DNA of 64,000 nucleotides from the NCBI GenBank assembly GCA_026929865.2, contig CM049397.1, positions 26,664,198-26,728,197 of the forward strand, read 5' to 3'. This DNA comes from Hyperoplus lanceolatus (taxonomy: Eukaryota > Chordata > Actinopteri > Uranoscopiformes > Ammodytidae). Each line of letters opens with the position of its first letter. Within the stretch, counting starts at the first letter, position 1. Of the stretch, positions 24,120 to 35,878 are shown in pieces. The notes under the pieces were generated by a model, which saw only the letters and a program-made list of their open reading frames with translations, did no database searches and was not told the origin of the DNA. Made by a program: the position numbers and the translations under genes.

Positions 24120-27061
24120 GGGGCTATTTCAGGTAGCTGGTTTTGAGGCAACCCAGAGTTTGTTCGCTCTGAGTTAGTGGAAACTCTCGGTTTTCCGTTT
24201 CAAGAAGAAGGTTCAGCGCAACCGAGAGTCAGTTGTGGCGCCCATTCATTCCTATGAAAGCTGCTCATTGGCGCAGGGAAGCCACAAGGAAGTGTTAATG
24301 CGGAAATTCATACGGCCCAAAAGCATGACGTAGCGGCATTATGGACCTATCGAAAACGAGGGCGGCAAGCGTAGCCATGACGTAGCGGACTGGTAGCGGA
24401 TGTAGAATCCATTCTCGTTCTGTACCCATGGTTCAGCTGTCCACGGCTGCCCACTCCCTCCTCCTCCCTCGAAAAACCAACTGAAAGCCGTTAAAAGCCG
24501 TTGGGCTAATAAAATGCTTGACGTGGCGTTTTGAAATGAAAAAACTTCAGTTTCAATAGTATATGGTCTAAAGAGAAGTATGAGCCTATGATTGATATTC
24601 AGAAAAATTTTGCGGAGACACAATCTTGTTCGCCGCTTGTACTGTGTGGTCAGGGAAATATGCCTACGGGCCGTATGAAAATAAGCTCCACCCGCCAGCC
24701 CCATTCACAGCATGCATAGTCTCGCAAAGCCAGACCAAACTACAGCAAGTAGTATGGTCTGGAAGCACTCTGTTTAGAGCCGTCTATTCGGGTGGGGAAA
24801 CCGGGGGAAACTGGGCTAGCCTGTTTGTATTTGTTTAAACCAATCACAATCATCTAGGGCGGGGCTAACCCCGGGAAGCAGCAGCGGTGTCCTGCAAAAT
24901 AGGGCCGGGGGGGACTTATTTTGATGGAACGTCTTTACGTCCAGAGACTGTCAGAGAAATGGCTAAACCCGCAAACGCCACACAAAAACTATTAAAGACA
25001 AAAGGAATATACATAGTGTGTTGCTTTCTAACCAGCATGTCAAGACACCATACATTTTAGCCCCCGAGGAGCTCACGGGATAACTTAACCGGAGTTAACT
25101 AGCCACGTAGTGTTATCTCTGGTAACATTATCATCGGTGGTTGAGAGGCAAGGCTACGGCGGTCGAGTAGAATTTTTAGCATTCGAGAACTTATGTCACC
25201 ACCTCCTATCGCTGTAGTCAGAGCCGTAGTCCGTCTGTTTACAGGCAGAACAGGGTTTTGACGTTGTGAGCGCTACACCAACTGCAGCAAGTAGCCGTAA
25301 GAGTTGCTAGGTGATAGTGGAAGCCGTTGGAATCTTTCCCCGTCGCTAAAACACCGCTGCTTAGTCCCTAATTCACCAAAGAAAGGGAACGGCGGATCTT
25401 AATCTAGCTGGTTATAAGGTCCGGTGCTCAATTCAAACCCCCACGCTTCATTTTCCAGAGTTTATGAGGGTATTTCTGCCCGGGGGTAGTTGTACAATGA
25501 AGTGGACAGCTAGGCTAGGCTGTGTCCCGGACCACCGCCGCCAATATTATTAAGTGCCACACTTTATTTCTGTCTACAGTAATGTGACTTCTCACACCCT
25601 GTGTGTGTGTGTGTGTGAGAGAGAGAGAGCGCTGCACATAAGCACACGGGTTGACTGTGAGCGAATTGTTTCCGAATTTGAGGGGGATCACAATAGGGTA
25701 AAGCCAGCAACCGGAAAAGGAGGGGGCTGCGTCAGGGCTGCGTAGCTTGCCGCCGCAAGCGAATAGACGCTGGCGGAAGTGGTCATGCCAGACTACAGCA
25801 TGCAGTACCAATGGTTTGGCCACTTGTCCATGCTGGCTGCTCGGAAAAGGCAGTGTACTGGGGCCCTGGTCTAACCTGCTGGATAGGTGGTTAGACCTAC
25901 CCCGAGTTTGTTTTCACTTTACGCTGCAGCTCCGACTGAAGAAAGAGTCACTGTCACAACGCAACCCTGTACAGTTTAAAGCAAAATCACTCCATAGAAA
26001 TCTCCATTGGGATGTTTTTATCATTTCCTGATGATTTTACGTTTGATCGATCATTTGATCTGTAGCCTTGTTCTCAGCCCTCGTTCGTTCATATGCGGCC
26101 ACCTTACACATCGTGAACATGCTTTACATTCAGATTAATAAACCTATTGTATTGCCCTATCTCGTTATTTATTTTTATCATTATCAGTAGTTTTTTAACA
26201 TCTTTGCCACTGAACATAGGCTATTTATGTCAGGTTGAAATGTAATTCTGCGGCTGCACGCGATCCTACTGTTCACTTGTGTCATCCCAAAGTCACAGAC
26301 AAGCCTCGTTAAATAGCCCAATATGAATAGGCCTATAGAAATAATATAATAATTTAAACTGTGATCACTAGAGGACAAGGGATCTGTTAATAAAACAATC
26401 AGGATCTACAATGGAAACTGTCACCTTATGTGTCAAACGTTAATATCTTTCACTCCCCATTTAAAAGAAGCGACAGTCTGTTTACTGCACAGTAGGCCTA
26501 TTATAGCTTGCCTACATAATAGGCTACAGTGAATATAAAACACTGTCAGCAGTGCTGTGCAGCGGCAGCTTGATAATTTTGTTGCTGCTGATATGCGTAA
26601 CTTAATTCTTAAAATAGACTTGCTTCTCATACGGAAGCAATGATGCTTTTGACAAAAAACGTTTGCACCGTTTTTTCTGAATTGCCGAAGTGATTAGATC
26701 AGAGTTATGAGACTATCCCCGTTCATTCTTCTCCATAAGCTCATAAGTTAATATTTCTTACTCTAGTGGGAGGAGCGGAGAAGTTTTTTTTTCTTTTTTG
26801 AGAAGTGGAGAAGTGGGAGGATCAAGCATTTGTTTCTTCTGTTTCCATGGTGAATCAGGTTTTCAGCGATCCATTGACGATGGCTTTTATGCACACGCTC
26901 CACCCAGAGTGAACACGCTCAGAGTTGATTAACCCAACGCTGATCCACTGTTCTGAAACCGAAAACCCAGAGTTTCTCGTCAACCCTACGCTATGAGTTG
27001 ACCAACTCAGAACGCAGGATTAAACCCAGAGTATGTAAAACCAGCTACCTGAAATAGGCCC
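24120..27061. mobile_element. Inverted-terminus unit, 2.9 kb
   Basis: GGGGCTATTTCAGGTAGCTG at the left is mirrored by AGCTACCTGAAATAGGCCC at the right. Further inward, CAGAGTTT and CTCTGAGTT-type motifs recur in inverse near 26905-27030. No clear target duplication or transposase is seen. It contains the 24717-25795 element, and sits at the right side of the larger 20031-27151 element. Confidence 0.6.
24717..25795 (+). mobile_element. 1.08-kb DNA element, copy 1, 9-bp target duplication
   Basis: An exact 9-bp CAGCATGCA flanks the element (24708-24716 and 25796-25804), a length typical of Mutator-like elements. The termini are short: TAGTCT/AGACTA, extended imperfectly (TAGTCTCGCAAAGCCAG against TAGTCTGGCATGACCA). 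A near-identical copy lies inverted at 37708-38787. Near the right end is a short (TG)n(AG)n tract. It is non-coding; small frames inside are not supported. Confidence 0.75.
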
Positions 27062-27151
27062 AGAGGTGGCCAGCATCACAAGGAGCTGATTTAGGCAAGA
27101 AAATCATTTTGGCAAAAAAGTGACTTAGGCCATTATTTTAAGAGGGTGACG

Positions 27152-29280
27152 GTATTCTTATTTGGATTGCGGAAACGATGTGTGGGTTTGATGTATTTAT
27201 TCATTATGACATTATACGGTATTAATGGGCTTTTATATGGGCTAATTTATCTTTATAGGCCTATAGGGGTTTTTATGAATGTATCTCACATTGCCCAGTA
27301 GAAGAGAAGACTGCTGCCTTCCTTTAAGAAATGATGTAACAACACCAACCTACAAAGGTGGGACAGCTGAAGCAATGTGAGCTAAGAAGAATTGCCTCTG
27401 CTGCTTAACTCTCAGCACGACTGAAATATAATCTGGATCTCTAAGATACACATAGGCTGGTTTTAATAATGTTTCACATAACTTGAGCATGCACCTATAG
27501 GCAATGTTTAGGCTATACACTATTACAACCTATAGCCATAGTAGGGTAATAAAGTAGGCCTATTGATATTAGTTGAAGTATACTCAAGCCATGAAGAATT
27601 TCTTCTTCTTATAGGATTCAGGCAGTTTAGACGCTGTTTAGCGTATAACCGCCCTCTACAGGTTAGATATTGAACTCGATTTTTACAGTCCTGTGTTCAT
27701 CATCTGTGTTTTAGACCTCTTGTTTTATAATTGTGTTTTTTTGAGGCGGAGGATCCCTCTGACGCTCTCTGTCCGGCTCATCACAGCAAATATTAGATTG
27801 CCATTCTAAATAATTAATTGATTTGAACCAGGCAATTTATTTGGACTGATTAAGTTGTTTAATAAATAGTGTTTTGTATTTGTTGTGCAGAATACATAAG
27901 CCTCCTCTTTGAAAATTCGCCACAAGGGGGCAGTATCTCACAGAGTAAAATGCACATTATCATTACAGGCACAAAGTTGCCTAGTATTTACCTTTTTCCA
28001 AAGGAAATGGTCTGTTGATGTGACAGGATGGGCGGCTTACGTTGTTTATGTCTATGTCTATGAGTAAATAAAAATAATGAGCGTGCGTCAGACAAGCACA
28101 AACTGATTTAATGTAGCCTACATTGTGTGTATTATTCTTCAGGTTTAGAATCAAACCGACCACCAAATACACCAGAAGGCTGAATGTAATATTGTGTCAA
28201 GCTACATTATATATCTGCAGTCAATTTATATCAATATAGATATTGCCATCTTTATGCTAAAATTTCCAACACATTAAAACAATTATGTGTTTCCATAAGA
28301 ATAATACTATTCACAGCGGAGAGAAAGTGCATTCATTTTATGGGACACAATAGACTTCTCAATTTAAAACAATGGTTATGATGAGTTAGCAGCTCCATAA
28401 AGGTTTTATTGCAGGTTGCATGACGCTGCTGAAGTATCCTCACTGCACCATTAGACCATTAACATGAATGTCAAAACTATTCAAACTAAAAGATAAAATG
28501 AAACTTAATCAGCATACATATACTTCATCACCTCCAAAAGGATCTTGCTCATTGTCGGAGTCAACTTCACTTTAGAATCACAAGTTTATGTTCTCTGAGG
28601 CGTTGCATATGAGTATATGATGGTACAGACCCCTATCTTTAATCTTTGAGTTATTGGCTACAGAGCAAATACAGCTTCAGTAGGCCTCAGGGAGATCGAA
28701 AGTTTGAGTTAAATATTTTGATTATCAAATTCCACTTCAACAATTTCAGCTGTGCGTTCCATCAATACACCAGTCCACTCCAAAACAAACTCTCCCAATG
28801 GAAAAATACTTTTTCAAATATTTAGATGGCCAGAAGACATTTTCCTGTCTTATTTGTTTTGGTTTTATTTGTGTTTGTGTTTTATATTTCAATGCTGCCT
28901 TGCTGAAAAAATAAATAATGTATAGGCCACTCTAGAGGGACAACAAGGATCTAATCTGAACTGCATTTGCTGGGTAAAACCACACACCTGCAAGGATTAT
29001 TTATGTTATGGGCTTTTTTCAGAACATCTAAGCAGACTTCATTTGTTCATCATCTAGAAATAGCTATGACCTGTTTAATTCTGGTAGGCTATGTTCGAGG
29101 CTGTAGCTACCATTTAGGACACTGTTATAATAATGAAAAATAGGTTTAATAATTGTTGGATTACAAGAAGGCAACTATACTAAATGGGTCAAAACATATT
29201 TTGGTGCTGCTGGTGAGGCTGACTCTGAGAACATGTTTTGGGCAATGAGGAACTTAAGAAGTCCGCAGTGTCACATTGTA
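27152..29280. other. Non-coding stretch upstream of snx18
   Basis: No gene is recognised. It includes the MITE fragment at 27573-27785. The rest is AT-rich with short, unsupported frames. Confidence 0.6.
27573..27785 (-). mobile_element. Fragment of the Harbinger-like MITE family
   Basis: The sequence runs inverse to about 4002-4215 of the MITE at 3545-4326. Shared blocks include TGAAGTATACTCAAGC, GGATTCAGGCAGTTTAGAC, ACCGCCCTCTACAGGTTAG and GACGCTCTCTGTCCGGCTC. Both termini are missing, so it is a truncated copy. Confidence 0.75.
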
Positions 29281-29289
29281 GCAGGCAGT

Positions 29290-29802
29290 AGTCACAGCAT
29301 GGACCAACTGATTAATAGGCGGCGGATTTGTGTTGTCTGGGTGGATCGCAGCATCTTGTAGCTCCGCCCTCGATTATCCAGCCTGCTCGCTCGACTCGAC
29401 TCGACGTATGGTTGCTGCGCAGCGCGTGAGGGCACAAGCGTCCGAGGGACAGTGGAGGAGCCCAGATTAGTGTTGCTGTAGCAGAACATACCTCCGCTCC
29501 TGTTTCCCCTACACTGCAACCTCTGGATTTAAGACCGCCACCGCTTCCTCTCAGGTTTGACCAAGGGGCAGGGAGTGGGACCGCGCGGTAAGGGCTACAA
29601 ACGGGAATTAAACAATAAAGGCTATAGTTACACGCGAGAAGTTTTTACGCGGAGTTATTTTTTTAAAAAGAGTAGGCTTGTCTCGGGTGGGCTGCCTGCC
29701 TGAGCTAGCCTGGCTGCCCCGGCTGCTGCCCCTGTCCTGTCCTGCCCCGGCCCGGCCAGCCCATAAATTAGCCCTCCGCTGTCTTTCTTCCAGCTGTGAA
29801 TC
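29290..29802 (+). promoter_or_regulatory. snx18: snx18 promoter-proximal and 5'-UTR region
   Basis: GC and CpG content rises relative to the AT-rich surroundings. A GC-box-like CCGCCC lies at 29365-29370 and a CTCGACTCGACTCGAC run near 29392-29406. A strong donor-like site, GCGCG/GTAAGGG, is at 29587/29588. A pyrimidine-rich acceptor, TCTTTCTTCCAG, ends at 29793, ten bases before the start codon. Together they suggest a 206-bp 5'-UTR intron. No TATA box is evident and the transcription start is not defined by sequence alone. Confidence 0.5.
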
Positions 29803-31381
29803 ATGGCGCTCAGAGCCAAGGCGCTTTACGACTTCAACTCCGAGAACCCCGGGGAGGTGTCTGTGAAGGAGAACGAGGTCCTCACTCTGTACAGCGAGCA
29901 GGACATCGACGGCTGGTTTGAGGGGGTGAACAGCAAAGGGGAGAGGGGTTTGTTCCCCGCGTCCTACGTGGAGATCATGAGGAGCGACGCAGCCGCCACT
30001 GCGTCCAACACCACCTCCACCACCATGTACAACAACAGCAGCAGCAGCAGCACATCTGGAGGGGACACGTCGTACCCAGACTCCCGATACGCAAACGTCC
30101 CATCAGGAGGTTTTGACGGCTCCCAAAAGCCTCAGAGTAAAGTTGAGAACTTTTCTAAAACGTCCACTACACCGCCTGGTTTTGGGACTTTTTCAGCCCC
30201 AACACAACAACAACAACAAAATCAACAACAACAGCAGCACATTTACCAGCAGGCCAGCCAAGGGAGCGACGATGACTGGGACGACGACTGGGATGACAGC
30301 TCGACTGTTGCAGACGAGCCAGGGACCGTGGGAGGAAGGTATCAGGACTTTGAAGGTAATGGCCCTTCCACTTACAGAGTGTCAACATCCTCAATGTCAA
30401 GAGGAGGCAACGCACAGCAGGCAAAGAGCTCAGCCACAGTCAGCAGGAACCTGAACCGATTCTCCACCTTCGTCAAGTCCGGAGGGGAGGCGTTTGTGCT
30501 CGGGGAGGCCGCTGGCTTCGTGAAGGACGGGGATAAGATCTGCGTGGTGATGGGTCAGTACGGCCCAGAGTGGCAGGAGAACCCGTACCCGTTCGCCTGC
30601 ACCATCGACGACCCCACCAAGCAGACCAAGTTCAAGGGCATGAAGAGCTACATCTCCTACAAGCTGACGCCCACGCACACGCAGACCCAGGTCAACCGCA
30701 GGTACAAGCACTTCGACTGGCTGTACGCGCGGCTAGTGGAGAAGTTCCCCGTCATCTCGGTGCCCCACATCCCCGAGAAGCAGGCAACGGGGCGCTTCGA
30801 GGAGGACTTCATCTCCAAGCGGAGGAAGGGCCTGGTGTGGTGGATGAACCACATGACCAGCCACCCGGTGCTGGCCCGCTGCGACGTCTTTCAGCATTTC
30901 CTGAGCTGCAGCAGCACGGACGAGAAGGCCTGGAAGCAGGGCAAGAGGAAGGCGGAGAAGGACGAGATGGTGGGCGCCAACTTCTTCCTGACCATCAGCA
31001 CGCCTGCCGCCCCGCTGGACTTCCAGGAGGTGGAGAGCAAGATCGACGGCTTCAAGGCCTTCACCAAGAGGATGGACGACAGCGCTCTGCAGCTCAACGC
31101 CACCGTCAACGAGTTCGCCCGCAAGCAGATCACGGGCTTCAAGAAGGAGTACCAGAAGGTGGGCCTGTCCTTCAAGGTGCTCAGCCAGGCCTTCGAGATG
31201 GACCAGCAGGCCTACTCGGTGGGACTCAACCAGGCCATATCCTTCACGGGGGACGCGTACGAAGCCATCGGGGAGTATTTCGCCGAGCAGCCCCGCAAGG
31301 ATCTGGACCCCATCATGGATTTGTTAGCTCTTTACCAAGGACACCTGGCAAACTACCCAGACATTATCCATGTCCAGAAAG
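29803..31381 (+). CDS. snx18: Sorting nexin 18, first coding exon (SH3, PX, most of BAR)
   Basis: SNX18 is a peripheral membrane protein that binds phosphoinositides, tubulates endosomal and recycling membranes, binds dynamin through its SH3 domain, and supports autophagosome formation. The start ATG has A at -3 and G at +4. The SH3 domain spans residues 1-60 ([22 protein letters not shown]). A low-complexity S/Q-rich linker (61-205) carries the acidic-Trp motif [11 protein letters not shown] near 157-167. The PX domain covers about 264-370 ([34 protein letters not shown]). BAR follows from about 390 ([28 protein letters not shown]). The exon ends HVQKG with a G/GTAAAT donor at 31381/31382. 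Residues match SNX18 better than SNX33 or SNX9. Reading past the donor into the intron (to 31611) is an artefact. Confidence 0.96.
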
Positions 31382-31492
31382 GTAAATGCAACACTATCAC
31401 AGACATTGCTTTACATCTCACACTCGTTTTGCACAAGGAGGCTTTCACAGGAGTCAAATTATTAAGATTTTTAATATTTCTTGCTTCTTTTA

Positions 31493-31807
31493 TTAAAGGT
31501 GGAGTCAGAAATTCTGAAGACCGCTTGTTATCACAATCCACTACCTGTCCGTACTGTGTGTGCGCTGAAAGAAATCCAGTGTTACACAGCATAGGCTCTA
31601 TAAATGGGTAGGTAAACAAAGGGTAGGCAATGTAAAGAAAGAGGCACAGTTTTGTTAGAAACATGCCTGTTAACAGGGACTAGGCTGTGTATTAAACAGT
31701 AGGCTACATTTCAGCGCTCACACAGTACGGACAGGTGGCGGATGGTGAGGATATGTGCACTCATTTTTACAAAAAGCATTCTCCCAAATTGCTGACTCCA
31801 CCTTTAA
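31493..31807. mobile_element. MITE of the AAAGGTGGAGTC family, copy in the snx18 intron
   Basis: TTAAAGGTGGAGTCAGAAAT at the left and TTGCTGACTCCACCTTTAA at the right, with TTAA at both borders. The inner motifs TACTGTGTGTGCGCTGAAAG and CACACAGTACGGACAGGT form an inverse pair. It starts only about 110 bp after the splice donor. Confidence 0.8.
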
Positions 31808-33106
31808 TGACACCAGGACCGAAATTGTTAAAAACCTTTTAAAAGATGAGATTGCATTTCTTCTAAACTTGAAAAACTATTATTTTTGAAAAATGAGACT
31901 GAAGGGAAGAAGATAATCTGTTAATGTTATAGTCAGCACAAACCCAACAGTAAACTGAACAACAAGGGCAATATGTAAAAGATTCACACAATTCAAATCC
32001 CAGTACAACACTTTAGGAGACTAATCTCAGTAAAATGTTCTGGTTGATTTAAAATACATATAGAAAAATGATATGGCACCTCTGGGATCATAAAACAAGT
32101 TTCCAAACCTTACTTTCCCACCACACGACACACGTTAGGTTGAGGTGCAATCAGCAGGCTTCAAAGTAAAGACACAAGTGTTTGCCAGCTGTAGAAGGAT
32201 AAACAACATAATTTGTTACAGGCGCTTTAAAATGTTAGACCTGTCAACAGCAGACTGCAGTAAGGTCCCGAACAATAGCTTGTGTGTGACTTTGCAAAAC
32301 AAATAGGTCTTGTTTGCATTGGAGAAATTAGTTTACATGCTTCTGTTTTGACCCAGTGTGGGCGGCGACCGATTTGGCTGTGTGTTTCATTTTCCATTAC
32401 GGGTGAAGTATTGCATATGAGGGAGGGAAGATTCTTGTCCCACATGGCTTCTCGAGTCACAACACTGATGCAGGATTACAATTTGCAGCGCATTCCTTAA
32501 CAAATGAGTGTCCACATGTTTGGTAATCTTTTGCACAAAAAGTCAATGTTACATCAATCTAGGCCATCCAGTTTACATGACTCTAACTTCGATGATTGTT
32601 GCCATTGTGTGGTAAAATGTCACATTCATGAGAGGCAACACTGTTGCGCAAGAGGCCCCGGCGTTGTGGCAACTCGTGCTCAAAGGGATGTTCTCACTCA
32701 CTGTTTACGGTATGTGGGAGCGTGGCACAGTGGCTTCCCTCTGATAGGAAAGAGAAAAGGAGGATCTGAAAGGAAACGTTCAACTCAAACCAACCTGTTG
32801 TTCTCAATGTAGGTTATACCAGACTGACAGCTGTCTGAACACGTGTCTTCCAATTTGTGTAGCTTTGTGCTTTCATATAGTGGATGTCTCTTCAATTCAC
32901 GTGAAACATAAACCTTTACGATCACTAACAAATGGAAACAGAGAACTGTATCTTAGACAGGTGCTGTTTACAGTGCTGCAACAGTAGAGGATGAGGTGAA
33001 TTAAGGTTTCTCATTGGATGCAATATATTCTGTCCTAATACCCTAACTTACTAAAACCACATGGCTCTTTAGATTAAAAAAAAAATCTCCCTGTGTTCTC
33101 CACTAT

Positions 33107-33345
33107 TTAAAGGTGGAGTAAGCGGTTCTGGAGAATTCTTGTTGTCGAAATCACTTTTTGTTAAAATCTGTGAAAATCTCCTTACGATGATCCACCTGTC
33201 AGTACTGTGTGTGTTTTGAAAAAAAATCAATACAACAGCCTAGGATCTGTAAACAGGCGTGATGCTAATAGCTACGGTGGGACCCTTATTTTACATACCC
33301 TGTTTACATACCTGTTTACATAGCCTTGGCTGTGGATTTACACCA
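33107..33345. mobile_element. Partial MITE of the AAAGGTGGAGTC family
   Basis: The left end TTTAAAGGTGGAGTAAGC is followed by TTCTTGTTGTCGAAATCAC, CTCCTTACGATGATCCACC and AGTACTGTGTGTG. The right half and right terminus are missing. Confidence 0.7.
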
Positions 33346-34410
33346 GAAATAAATTTAACAGGCACATGGGTCCAAAAACAATGACTTCTAAACTATAACA
33401 TGCCAAATTGACTAAGTAAAGATACAAGTTCCGTTTTAAAACATTTATGGTGACTTATGCCGACTCCCTCAACTTGCCTGTGGACATCTCGGTTGATCAT
33501 TTTAGGTCCCTAATAATATAAACACTGCGCCTATTCAGTCCATAATAGACAACACTGGGGGCGGAGTGGGGTGGGGTGAGGGACAGGACAGACTGTGTTA
33601 AGGCTGCAGTGGGACACAACCTTCCCATCAGTCAGCCCAAATCCAGTTTGCCACGTAGGCTGCACGCAGCCCCAAATAAGGTGACACAGCCGTTAATACA
33701 TTCCACAGATAAGAAAAATACTGATTTAAAGGGGAAAAATATGACGGAATTGTTTGGTGAAACTTCAGCAAACCTGTGAGAGTGGAAACACACAGCTGGA
33801 GGGAGAGCCAGACCCATGCAGCAGATGAAAGGAGAGCCCCGTGCAGCACATTTAATCCAAAAGGACTTTGATCTCATCTTGTTTTTTTCCGTGGACTGAG
33901 CCTGTGTAGCTTCTATACCTGTTTTAATTCAGGCTAAGCCAGTTATATTTTGTTTGTTTTCTTAAGAGGGCCAAAATAATTTTGTAAGTGAAGAAGCCTT
34001 TCCTAATTTCTTTCCCATTCCTAGGAAAATTAAAGTACCAAAAAAAAGCAAATTCATGCCAGTTTATACTCAAGTACGAGCAGACGTTCTGTGTATGGCC
34101 ACTTGTACTGCTAGTCCTGTTGGCATCACAGTGTGCCGGTATCTCTGAAAGGCTATAAAAGGAAATTATTATGCTGCATTCATGCCAACTGAATGGCCGC
34201 TTGTTAATCAGCTTGACACGTTTTCGGGGGAGTATTAAATGCAAATAACCACCGCAAAAGGTGCTCTACGTTCACGCTCTGAAGTCTACTGATGTTGTTT
34301 ACTCACCTTAAGGTCTTGTACAATCATTTGGCACCTGACAACTGTTTATACTGCAGTGCAATCAGTGAAATTAAGGAGTTTTTTTTAATGAAGACATAAA
34401 CATCCCTCGC

Positions 34411-35878
34411 TTAAAGCTACAACGAGTAAGTCGGCACGTTGGCGACACCTTTGAACAAAAGCGGTAGTATTTTTACCACGCCAGCTGTCGTGAAGCTGTT
34501 TTCTAGCTCGTGCAGGGCGTGTAAGATTCAAATAATCAGAAATCAGGAAGCAATATAGTGCGTGTCCGTGTGTTGAAAGTGTGAGGGCACCGGACTCTTT
34601 TCGGCTTGGTGAGAGTGGTTAGTGACACAGCATCAACTACACCTGATTGCAGTGAGTTGATCCATTGTCACCTCTCACGGAGCTGAACGAGTATGTGTCC
34701 TCACACAAAGCGAATGAACGAGAGACGGCAGTTAGTCATGGATCACGATGAGGTAATGTGTTTATGTTGTTGTAAATAATTACTATTTCAGATGAATAAT
34801 GGTCATCTGATGATGCTGGTGAGGCAAAGCAAACTTTGTTTTAGTAGGCTACCGCTCATTCATTTAGAAGTAAACACTGCAGTCTAGGTTCAATCACTCG
34901 GTGAAATTGTGTATACGTTGCTTGGCAACGCCCTCCCGCCCGCCTATCACTCTCCCTTTTAGCTTTTCTTCATTGCATTTTCTTTTTTTTTCTTTGATGG
35001 TTCAGCCCCGTTATCAGTCATTATGATGACAAATAACTGTCTCAAACAAGGCTCCCGCTCCCCTTCTAGGGTGACCAGATCGCATTTCCATTACTTTTCA
35101 CACGTCCAAATTGAGATGTTGTCCCGCATTGTTATTGAAAGTGAGCCCCCTTTTTAAATGCGTGTTTTATAATCTGGCATTTATCCGATAGCTGTGAGGA
35201 GACAGCAGTCTCCGTTTGTCTGTGTGTGTGTTTGTCTGTGTGTGTGTATCGGGCTGCTGGGCTCTGTGAAGGTGCTGCCTGCAGTGCTACAGCGTTTACC
35301 TTCCTGTTACTTCAAAATAAAAGCCAACTCAAGTTTGTCAAGTGAAATGCTAATGTGAATCCAGTGAAATGCTTTTAATGTGAAGCTGCAGCCTTAATGC
35401 TCTATTTGTTTAACAGTAGCTAACTTAACTGCTGCGCGCTGATCTAAAGATAGTGTTTTTTTTAATATAGAAAGCCGTGTCTCTGGCATTACCGGTGGTG
35501 ACACGAGTTTATTTTGCTAAAAAAATGGCACTTTGTCCCGCATTGTCCCGCACAAACGTAGTCTTTGTCCCACATCTGGTGAATTGGGATCTGGTCTCCC
35601 TATCCCCTTCCCTCACCTGGAGTGATAGGCTTCTCAAATCGCGTTCCTGCGCCACACTGAAATCTGCGACCAATACGGATATGTGACCATAGAGCATGCA
35701 CGCGTGAACCGAAAATCGGACTGGGTGTGCGACCAGATCAAATGCAGTAATAAAAACTATATAAAAACGTCTTTCTTTGCACTGATTGTCTCGTTTGCTG
35801 TTAAAGGTAATTTATGATTATGAGAGGAAACATGAGGCTGTTTAAAAGATATTTTAATGTTACTCGTTGCCGCTTTAA
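34411..35878 (-). mobile_element. TTAA-bounded TIR element, copy B, interrupted by a hAT MITE
   Basis: The start TTAAAGCTACAACGAGTAAG and end TTACTCGTTGCCGCTTTAA mirror copy A (3102-4816), in opposite orientation. Homology runs the full length (for example CACGCGTGAACCGAAAATCG, and GAGAGACGGCAGTTAGT at the other end). It lacks the MITE found in copy A but has its own 536-bp insertion. It is non-coding. Confidence 0.72.
35067..35602. mobile_element. hAT MITE, 536 bp, 8-bp target duplication
   Basis: The exact 8-bp TCCCCTTC flanks it (35059-35066 and 35603-35610). The uninterrupted site in copy A has a single TCCCCTTC (inverse GAAGGGGA near 3370), confirming the insertion. Termini are TAGGGTGACCAGATC and its inverse GATCTGGTCTCCCTA. 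Internal TTGTCCCGCA motifs recur. It has no coding capacity. Confidence 0.88.

Larger units (their letters stand above)
20031..27151. mobile_element. Large TIR element, 7.1 kb, containing other elements
   Basis: CGTCACCCTCTTAAAATAAT-GGCCTAAGTCA at the left end (20031-20061) is exactly mirrored at 27121-27151. GTAT sits directly outside both ends (20027-20030 and 27152-27155), consistent with a 4-bp target duplication. Partial internal copies of the GACTTAGGC motif occur near 20214 and 24010. No transposase is recognised. The interior is a dead LINE, a hAT element, an inverted-terminus unit and a 9-bp-duplication element. Confidence 0.65.

Noticed and set aside
30570-31385. A 271-residue open frame overlapping snx18 in another frame
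   Set aside because: It is a G/P/R-rich shadow of GC-rich coding sequence; the snx18 frame carries clear SH3, PX and BAR motifs.
31382-31611. Open extension of snx18 past the first coding exon
   Set aside because: It runs through a good GTAAAT donor into intron and a MITE; the real continuation is the exon at 43399-43652, which completes the BAR domain.
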